64,000 nucleotides of DNA, taken from assembly GCF_036370855.1 (NCBI RefSeq), contig NC_088101.1, positions 999,501 to 1,063,500 of the forward strand, in the 5' to 3' direction. The stretch comes from Dromaius novaehollandiae (taxonomy: Eukaryota; Chordata; Aves; Casuariiformes; Dromaiidae). A model generated the notes under the pieces. It searched no databases. It was given only the letters and a program-made list of their open reading frames with translations, and was not told the origin of the DNA. Within the stretch, counting starts at the first letter, position 1. Every line of letters starts with the position of its first letter. Below are positions 56,401 to 64,000 of this stretch, one piece after another. A program made the position numbers and the translations under genes.

Positions 56401-57048
56401 TGTTGTCCGAAAAGCGGATTCGTTGCCCGGTGTGCAATAAGCCAATAATTGCACACTCAGGAGAGACATTTGCTTATTTATTTCAGAGTTGCGCCAGCCT
56501 GGGTGCTCGGTGGTTTCCCACAAATCAAGCACACCCCCACAACTTTTCAGGTAGCATTTATAGAAACAAATTGCCAGATTTGCGACTTTCCCTTTTACAC
56601 TGATTGGTTAGTGATTTCTTCATTCCCCGGGTCCCACCCCTGTCTCTCAAGGTGTTATCTCCCAAAGTCCTGACAAGGGGGAGGTAGTCCAGACCCCTTA
56701 ATTAACACTGTTTCAGCAGTGAGAGGAGGTTTTGCTTCCCAAGGTCCTGGCGCCCAAGCAGGCCTTATTTCAAAGCCTCGACATCCTCCCTTTCGGAGTG
56801 TGGGGCACAGGAATGCAGACTGCTTGTAACTCCCTTATCTTTCCAGCCTGCACCAGCTCTGGGGCCCTTTCTTACTGAACGAGGAGTGCGGCCTAAGGCT
56901 TCAGCAAATTTAGCTACTCATGCTAAGCAAGTGTGCGGATTTATTTCAGCTACTCATGCTAAGCAAGTTTTATACTTCATGTCAGAAGTTATCCTAATCT
57001 ACCTAGTTCAAACATTCTTTCTGAGCTTCCCAGGGTTGTCTTGTAACA
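56401..57048 (-). mobile_element. Solo LTR-G, unit C
   Basis: 648 bp, flanked by CATC at 56397-56400 and 57049-57052. Only a few base differences from the unit B copy. Confidence 0.9.
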
Positions 57049-57052
57049 CATC

Positions 57053-58826
57053 CGCTGGCTGTACGTGGTCGCTGGTGCCGCCCAGGACGCAGCGTGCCTT
57101 CATCCTCCCTCCGGGGAGGGGAGCTCTCCGCCCTGGCACCTGGAGCAGCCCTGGGCTCCCCACACACCTCCCCCTGGGGCCAGGCGCAGACGCTCCCACC
57201 CTGCCCCATGCACCCTCTTCTCACAAAGGCATCTCCAGCACGGCGCAGTGAGGCCACGGGTGCAGGTCACCCCTGCGGCCAGGCTGCCCCCTCTGCCCCT
57301 GCTCTCCACCGGTGCCAGCAGAGCCTCCTCCTTGCCAGGGTCCCGTGGGGGAAGGGAGCAGACCTCTGGGGTCGGGCTCTCATCCTGCCTCTCTGCTGGG
57401 CGTGAGCTAGGAGAAAAACGACTGGGTCTGCAGGGATGAGGTTTGTAATCCCCGGCGGGAAAGCTGTCTGCACCACGCAGGCCCTGTGCGTGCCAGGTGA
57501 CTTAGCACAGGCCTTGCAGTTTCTGAACCTCCTTCTCTAGGAGGGGAGAGGAGGCCCCAAGGGTCTCTTGGGGAGGAGACCCGGCCTGGTCACCACTGCA
57601 GGACGCAGACGACGGACAAGGAGCCTGTGAAGTCGGTGTTGCGCGGAGCAGACTGGGGTGCGGCGGCCGGGAGCAGGGCTAAGGTTTTGCTTCACCAGAA
57701 AGCAACTGCCTCGCACCACCGAGGCGGGAAAGGGAGCGTGAGGCAGGGCTCCTGGCCTGCCAGGGCCAATGTGGATGCCTGGCTGTGCTATAAAGCAGCG
57801 TTTGGGGCTGCAGACGGTGATGGAGAAGAAGCCGGGGGCACCCGTCCTCAGCCACGGACCCCCTCCCACAGCTTGCCTGGGCTCTTCTCCATCGCCTTCC
57901 CGGCACCAAGGGCGAGCTGGTCCTCAGGCGACCTGGGGCAGCCAGAACCGCTGCCCCTCAGCTAAAGGCTGCGCGGAGGGGACGCTGGGAGCGGGAGGAG
58001 GAGGCACAGCCCAGGCAGAGTCAGACACACAGCCACCACACCCTGAAAGGCAACAAAACCTCACCCAAGGGCAGGAAAGCAAAGTCCTTCCGGCCCCAGA
58101 CCAGGCACTCCGGTTTACATTTCTTCCCTCTTGCAGGTTTTCTGCTTTCACTTTCTCTGGCAGGCAGGGCTTGGGCAATACAAGGGCGATGGGCTCAGAG
58201 GCCTGAGAGCGCGAGCACGCGAGCCAGCTCCTCTCTGCCTATGCGGGAGTAAGGGAAGGAGTCAGCAGAAGGTCCCCCAGCCAGCGCATTTCTTTGGGAG
58301 AGTGTGTCTGGTGGGGAAGGGAAGAGCCCCTCTTTGCTCTCCCTCCGCTCACGTCCCCCGCGGCTTTGCTGGGAGCCCCGGCCGTCTGTGCAGCCTGGAA
58401 CGGCTGTTGCAACAGCTTCCAAAGGGGAAAGGCCTGAACTGTGGGGGACATCTGCCCATGTCCTCAGCGGGGGAACACGCGAGCCCTGTGCAGACAGGCT
58501 TTCTAACCCTTCCTTCAAGGCAATACTCCGAGAGGGGAAAATCCCAAGCACGGGAGCTGACATCCCAAGCACGGGAGCTGACTCTCCAGCTCACACAGGT
58601 CCAGAGGAGGTTTGAGCAGAGGGAAAGCATGCGGGAAATCCCCAGCCACATCATTCTCAAGCAAGTTTTTCCACCAGCTCTCGGGTGCTTTAGGCAAAGT
58701 CTTGCTGCTACACAAACAGTAAGCATTTGGCACTCAGCAGCATGAGCACTGCTAGAGAATGGGGCCCTCGCTGCTTCCAACAGCTCCTCTGAAACCACCG
58801 CAGGGAAGCAGCACATACCCAGAATC
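57053..58826. other. GC-rich tail of unit C, no gene recognised
   Basis: Homologous to the tail of unit A, with the uninterrupted TTAG site. No gene recognised. Confidence 0.6.
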
Positions 58827-58887
58827 CCCAAAGGCACAACCTTGCGGTCCTTCATCATGATGCATCTAAGCAATCGCTAGCAGGGCA

Positions 58888-59130
58888 TTACACAGTGCCC
58901 CGGCCAGCTGCCTTGAGGTCTGTGCCCGTGCTCACGTAGCCACAGAATTTGGTACGAATTTGGCTAAAGAAGGTGTCATGCTGGTGGTGCTCTGGGGAGG
59001 GACTGGCTCTTTGGAGTGCTTTCTCCAGGTAGTCCCATAGCAGACCAAATCCAAATCCACGCAATCTTTGCCAAGAACGTCCTGAGCGAGGCCTTAGCAC
59101 TCTTGTCTTCCTGCCCCTCACTCTAAACAA
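58888..59130 (-). CDS. Unrecognised ORF, unit D copy
   Basis: 80 codons, differing from the unit B frame at one residue seen by eye (GLLWDYLEKAL in place of GLVWDYLEKAL). No family recognised; it may be an exon remnant. Confidence 0.3.
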   Translation of the reverse strand: MFRVRGRKTRVLRPRSGRSWQRLRGFGFGLLWDYLEKALQRASPSPEHHQHDTFFSQIRTKFCGYVSTGTDLKAAGRGTV

Positions 59131-59470
59131 CTGCCGGATAATGTCCCGGCAACATCAGCACTTGCTACGTTTTCCTACCTGCTACAGCGAGACTCTCCCC
59201 CGGTCCAGCTGCTTGTGTGTTTGCTGCGGCAGGAGCAGCCGACATGGAAGGGGGGATTTTCTGGCACAGCCATCTCACCTACAGGCAGCATTGCTCTGGG
59301 CACGCTTGCACAGCCGGAGCACAGGTGCCTGGATGAGGCAAAGATCCGAGCCGCTCCTCTGGTCAAAATTGCCTTTCTCCCCCTTCTGCAAACTAAAGCA
59401 GCACTTGCTTCTCAGCAAGCTGGGTCAGATCTAGGGCAAGAGACTTCCACAGTGGCTGTTCTAAGTGTAC

Positions 59471-59476
59471 TTTATT
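59471..59476 (-). terminator. Poly(A) signal of IRG-D
   Basis: AATAAA on the minus strand. Confidence 0.5.
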
Positions 59477-60544
59477 TTACTGCTGTGACGGCCGCGCAGC
59501 AGCACCCCGGAGCAGGCAGGAGCGGCTGTGTCCTGGGTTGTCCCCACGACACACGTGGTGCAAATGAAGAGCAGAGAGAGTCCTCCCTAGCCTGGAGCAC
59601 TGACCATCCCAGGGGGAGATGGCAGGGGCGTCCAAGGGAGAGGGGCAGCGCCAAGAAGGGCGAGGTGTGCATGGCAAGGGTAGCATGCAGCCCCTGAGGG
59701 CTCCATGGGGCTGGCACCTCATGGCCAAGCTGGGGCAGGGGGGTGTTTTGTGGGTTTGGGTGTGTCACCTTTGGGGAAAGCAGATGGCAGCTGCTGGGGC
59801 AGCCAGGCAGAAGGCCAAAGTGGGCACTGAGGATGCATGTGGCCAAGGGCAGACGTGGACTTGGGTCTGGGACTCGCAGACTCCCAGAGCAGCTGGTTTC
59901 TCCTCAGCGACGCGGAAGGCAGCACACCAGCCCCAATGGAGACATCTGCCCTGCAGGCAGCCACGCTGGAGAGAGGCATCCCTGCCACATGGTGCAGGAT
60001 CTTTGTTCTCCGGGCTGCAAGACTTCTCCTTAACCGGACTGTCCGTCAGCTCTTCAGAAGCAGAGCCTCAGGGAATAATCACTGGTGGCCTCCTCAAGGC
60101 AGAGATTGTAATCTGAGCCTGCACCCCAGCGCTAGCACCAGGGACACGTGGCTGGGGACTTCACCCAACACACAGGCCTGTCCCCAGCCTCCCTTGGCAT
60201 CTATGCTGGAGAGCCCCAGCCCTCAAGTGGCTCCCAAAGGAGATGCCTCTCTGCCCAGACGCTCCTCCCGAGCGGCTCCTCCTGAACCACAGAGCTTCCA
60301 GGTGAGAACGTCTCCTGCTATGCCCACCTCTGCGTCCCCTTGGTCACACTGCTCCTGAGCTGTCCTGGTGCCAAGACACACAGCGCTTCAGCAGTTCACC
60401 CCACTCCCCGGCACCACCAGAGCACCCCGCAGCACTTCCAGACAGCAAGGCATTGGCCACCCGTGCAGAATGCAGATGGCCGGACTCAGCCCCTCTCCCC
60501 TCTGCTCTTGGGAGCTCCCCACATTCCTTTCACACACTTTGTGC

Positions 60545-61849
60545 TCAGCTCCCCTTTGGGCTATTCTGACTCGTCCCCTCTAAAGCCCGCTGCAGAATAC
60601 GTTCAGCATCAGCAGCAGCATCAGACAGGAAATTCCTCAACCGAAAGAACATGCTGAAGAAAGCAATTGCTGCCGACAACAGACAGCCTATCACAGCCCC
60701 CACTATGGGGATGGACTTTAAATCAGGGAGTGCATATTGCACAGCACCCCTAAAGCTTTTGGTCAACAGCTTCATTACAAGATCCTTGGATATTTCGTGG
60801 TGCAGGGGGGACCTCATGACAGCCTTCAGCTCCTCAACAGGCTTGTTCACCTGCTCTGCAAGTTTCTGGAGGGAGTCCTCAGCCAGGCCAAAGGTCCGGC
60901 AGTACTCTTGCAGGGATGTCACCAGGACTGCAATATCAACAGCGGTAGAGAGACCAGGGATGGGAACAGCAGATGCTCCACATGACGCAAGGCTTTTCAG
61001 CCAGACATACTTCATCAGCTCCTTCTTCTTCTTTCTCAGCACCTCCTTTGAAGTGACGGCCAGGGACCGTAGGAAGCTGAGTTTCTTCTGGCTTGGCAGA
61101 TCATCCAGGAAGGTCCGCAACAGTCTGGGACCATCGTACTTCCTGCCAAAACCATCCCTGCAGACAAGAAAGACTTGAGGGGAGCTTATGCCCAGCTCTG
61201 CTAGGTTACTTTCACAGTCCTGACGGATCCTATCCAGGACTGTCCTCTCATCATAGCGCTGTGACCGGGTCGCAGGAGCTTCCTTCCCTTTGGCCTTCAG
61301 GACTCCCTCCTCATCGTAGAGTCTTTGCTCATTGCTCACGTCCTGATCCACCTTGGAGCGCACAAAGTAGAAATGCTTCCCCCGAGCCTGAATTGCCTCT
61401 GCCAGAATCGCAGCATTGCATGTGAAGCGGCTGGAGGAGATGATGATGAAGAAGTCATAGCGGTCGAACTGCACCTGCTGCAGGTAGGTGTCTGGTCTGA
61501 AATTGGGTGTCCCAATGCCAGGCAGGTCCCAGAAAGTCACGTGGGAGTCCTGGGGGCAAGGATAAGGGCTGCACTGCACCGTTGTCTCTGTCACTCCAAC
61601 CTCAGCTGCACCCTCCTCATGGTCCTGCAGGCCACGCACGGCATTGATGAAAGACGATTTCCCGGAGCCTGACTCTCCTGTTACAGCAATGTGGAGCTGG
61701 ATCTTTTCTTCATTAGCCAGGATCTCCTGGGCTTTTGTAGCTGCTGCTGTGAGGTCTCCTTTCTCTACTGCAGCCCTTATCTCATTCACGTCTCCTTCAG
61801 AAATATGGGGAAGTGCCTCCGCCTCCAAGTCTGCGTCAGCGCTGGCCAT
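60545..61849 (-). CDS. Immunity-related GTPase (IRG family), copy D (divergent C-terminus)
   Basis: 434 residues, ATG at 61849, nucleotide-binding motifs intact. It is the most divergent copy: Q79E, T217A, I308V and D335N, plus a cluster G367R, P373A, L375P, V376D, P398F, T400M and L403R. The cluster falls in the C-terminal helical region around the hydrophobic stretch SIPIVGAVIGCLL, which is itself unchanged. The matching DNA (60600-60760) holds roughly 15 differences in 160 bp, against about one per 100 bp elsewhere. This region mediates membrane targeting in some IRGs of mammals, so an altered location is possible but not shown. The patch looks like gene conversion from an unsampled paralogue. 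Confidence 0.9.
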   Translation of the reverse strand: MASADADLEAEALPHISEGDVNEIRAAVEKGDLTAAATKAQEILANEEKIQLHIAVTGESGSGKSSFINAVRGLQDHEEGAAEVGVTETTVQCSPYPCPQDSHVTFWDLPGIGTPNFRPDTYLQQVQFDRYDFFIIISSSRFTCNAAILAEAIQARGKHFYFVRSKVDQDVSNEQRLYDEEGVLKAKGKEAPATRSQRYDERTVLDRIRQDCESNLAELGISSPQVFLVCRDGFGRKYDGPRLLRTFLDDLPSQKKLSFLRSLAVTSKEVLRKKKKELMKYVWLKSLASCGASAVPIPGLSTAVDIAVLVTSLQEYCRTFGLAEDSLQKLAEQVNKPVEELKAVMRSPLHHEISKDLVMKLLTKSFRGAVQYALPDLKSIPIVGAVIGCLLSAAIAFFSMFFRLRNFLSDAAADAERILQRALEGTSQNSPKGS

Positions 61850-61899
61850 GGCGGCTGCAGTGAGTGGGTGTCCGGTCAGCCTGGAAGAAGAGCAGAGGC

Positions 61900-61909
61900 T
61901 TTCTCTTTG
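61900..61909 (-). promoter_or_regulatory. Altered ISRE-like motif upstream of IRG-D
   Basis: CAAAGAGAAA in place of GAAAGAGAAA; the first GAAA half is lost. Confidence 0.35.
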
Positions 61910-63099
61910 CATTTGCAGCAGCAGAAAGAGGAACTGAGCACAAGGCGTGAGCCCCAGGCAGAGCGTGGGCACCAAAGCAGCCTGTCCAGCATCCCTGCTC
62001 CCCCCGTGCCGGCCACGGTGAAGCCCAGCCAAGCCTGGGGTACAAGGAAGGACCCTGAGGCTGTGCATGCTGGGAGGCAGAAGGAGCCCTGGGGAGCCTG
62101 GGCCAAGGTGCTGTGGGGCTGCAGAAGAGGGACGAGAGCTGGGATGGGGTGAGGAAGCAGCAGAAGAGGCATTTGGGGGCTGCCTCAGAGCTGAGGGACA
62201 AGGGCTGGGTGGAGGGGGGTGCCTTGTCTCAGAGAGCACTGCCGGGAAATGGGCCCAAGCATGGGGCAGATGGGCTGGGGGAGCCCCGAGCGGGGTGGCC
62301 CGGAGGGTCCCGTCTCTTGCTGGCTGCTTGAAGAGCTCAGGGAAACCTCAGCCCCTGCACCAGGACCAGGCACAGCACAGTAAGAACCACCACGTGAACC
62401 GGCCCGACCTCCCTCGGGGACCATGGCTTCATCTCCGCACACGCAGACCCCTCTAGGGCAGCCCCAAGCCCAGCCCCAGGCCTCGCGCAGGTGGGACTTG
62501 CTTCCGCCACTCGTGGAGCTGGGGGCAGCTCTGAGCACAGGGTGCCAGATGGGGGGCTGCTGGGACCTAAGAGATGCGCTGCTGCAATCACACACACTCC
62601 CTGCAAGGAGACACATGTCCTCCAGGGAGACTGAAGCCCTCTGGAAAGCAAGACCTTCCAGGTCAAAACAAGAAGGGGGTGAGCGGGCATGGAGGTGGAG
62701 GCAGCACAAAACTGCCTGCTCCAATTTGCTCCTCTGGACCATCAACTTCCAGACAACCCCAGTCCCATGGAAACTGGCATTCTGCTCTTCTTCCCCCGAC
62801 AAACACAGCACAACCTCTGCCTCATCCCCCGAGGACGCTGCCCACACCCTCGCTCCCTCACACCTCTGCAGCAGTACCTGGCGCCTGGGCTGGGCTGCCC
62901 AAGGGAGCTCTCACACCTCCGGGCGGCAGCTGAGGACGAACAAAAGGCTCCTGGCTGGCCCACACAAGCCTTGTGCTCCCGCTCTCCTTCCCTCCCTGCA
63001 CTCTCCTGCTCTCTCTGAGTTTGCATGTTCAGCCCAGGTGTGGCATGCAGCCAAGAGGGCTGGGTTTGCCTTTAAGGAGGCTCCTGACAAACCACCCGC

Positions 63100-63109
63100 G
63101 GGAGTTTCC
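63100..63109 (+). promoter_or_regulatory. NF-kappaB consensus match, unit D
   Basis: GGGAGTTTCC, conserved. Confidence 0.3.
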
Positions 63110-63413
63110 TCCACAAAGCCAGGGAAGGCAGCTCCGCTGGCGGGGAAAAGTCTCCCTGCTCACTAAGGGCAGGTTCCTGCAGCAGGCAGGAAGGGCAGGA
63201 GGGAGCCCACGTGCACAGCCAGCTCCCCCCACTGCTCCTGCCACGCTGACTCCCCACGGCAGTCCTGCCAGCAGTGGGTATCGTCTGGGCTCTTGCAGAG
63301 GGCCCCAACCCTCAGGGGCAGCACAGCCCCAGACGGCCTCTCCTGCGGTCACCCTCCAAGAGCCTGACCCACAGGCCTGTCTTGCTTGGCCTGTGTTGGC
63401 CCCTGCTCTGGGA

Positions 63414-63971
63414 CATTGGATCCCAGAAAAGTCCAGGTTGGAAGGGTCCTCTGGAGATCATCTGGTCTGACTTTCTCTTGGGAAGCAGGGCCTTCGATTA
63501 GGTTTTCCAGAGCCCTGTCAAGGCGAGCCTTGAGTATTGCCAGGGACCGGGAGTCCACCACTTCTCTGGCCTTTCTTTTCCACTGGTCCATTGTTCTTAC
63601 GGTGAGGGATTTTTTTCCTCATATCCAGCAGCATTTTCCCCAAGAAAAAGCCTGTGCCTGCTGCTTCTTCTCCTGTCACCATCCATCCTTATGAAGACAG
63701 GGCTCTCCGCTCCTCTGTAACTCCCACGTAGGAACCGGCACACTGCGATTAGATCCCCAGCAGCTCGAGCTTCTCCAGGCTGCAATAGACCCAAATCCTT
63801 CAGCCTTTCTCCATAGGCAAGTTCTCCAGCCCTCTAACCACCTTGCTGGCCCTCTGCCAGATGCTCTCCCATTTTGCAATGTCTCTCTTGAACAGGAGGG
63901 ACCGAGACTGGACACAGTTGTCCAGGTGTGGCCAAACAAGCACCCAATAACGTGCAATAATCTCATCACTT
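63414..63971 (-). mobile_element. CR1 LINE 3' fragment, unit D
   Basis: Same insertion as in units A-C. Confidence 0.8.
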
Positions 63972-63975
63972 CATC

Positions 63976-64000
63976 TGTTGTCCAAAAAGCGGATACGTTG
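63976..64000 (-). mobile_element. Solo LTR-G, unit D (partial, window edge)
   Basis: CATC (63972-63975) is followed by TGTTGTCC, the LTR-G end. The rest lies beyond the window, so a full provirus cannot be excluded. Confidence 0.75.

Larger units (their letters stand above)
51569..58826. repeat. IRG unit C
   Basis: Third copy. It starts at acatcagcac, so about 320 bp of the unit's left end (including the unrecognised ORF) is missing where it joins the right arm. It has the solo LTR-G and an empty ERV-G site (TTAG at 57502-57505). Confidence 0.9.
58827..64000. repeat. IRG unit D (runs off the window)
   Basis: Fourth copy. It starts at CCCAAA (58827-58832), 7576 bp per unit relative to C, as expected for A's length plus LTR and target duplication. 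It is cut by the window end just inside the solo LTR. Confidence 0.9.

Noticed and set aside
1-64000. CRISPR arrays, tRNA or rRNA genes, bacterial-type operons
   Set aside because: No regularly spaced repeats, cloverleaf or rRNA motifs seen; the genome is a vertebrate's.

Overview
The window reads as bird genomic DNA. The evidence is several CR1-type LINE fragments, endogenous retroviruses with intact LTR ends, a compact three-exon ghrelin O-acyltransferase gene, a maestro heat-like repeat (MROH) gene of the kind expanded in birds, and a tandem array of IRG-family GTPases. The DNA is GC-rich outside 2.2-8.5 kb and outside the provirus bodies. I cannot assign a species.

Layout. 0.2-2.2 kb: MBOAT4 on the minus strand, complete in three exons. 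2.2-8.5 kb: AT-richer DNA with no gene I recognise. 8.5-18.9 kb: an MROH-family gene on the plus strand whose splice pattern is readable but which carries an in-frame TAG, an internal frameshift and a lost donor, so it is probably a pseudogene. 18.85-21.92 kb and 48.52-51.57 kb: two arms of a ~3.1 kb inverted repeat, each made of MROH 3' flank, CR1 pieces and LTRs. They enclose 26.6 kb.

Between the arms: the truncated 5' half of a betaretrovirus-like provirus (ERV-A, 21.9-25.1 kb), IRG unit A (25.1-32.0 kb) and IRG unit B (32.0-47.3 kb). Unit B is interrupted by a 7.9 kb gammaretrovirus-like provirus (ERV-G) with paired LTRs and a 4-bp target duplication. Beyond the right arm lie units C (51.6-58.8 kb) and D (58.8 kb to the end). 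Each unit carries one intronless 434-codon IRG reading frame on the minus strand, its poly(A) signal, a CR1 3' fragment and, in B, C and D but not A, a solo LTR of the ERV-G family.

The main story is a young segmental amplification of an IRG GTPase. Interferon-inducible IRGs act in cell-autonomous defence in mammals; in birds their role is inferred. The insertions provide relative dates. The solo LTR at CATC separates A from B/C/D, ERV-G at TTAG is private to B, and ERV-A went in at CCCAAA at a unit boundary and was later split by the rearrangement that made the inverted repeat. IRG-D differs from A-C by a patch of C-terminal changes and by a base change in an ISRE-like motif, so the copies may be diverging in both sequence and regulation. 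Near-identical units also raise the possibility of assembly error, and long reads are the key control.
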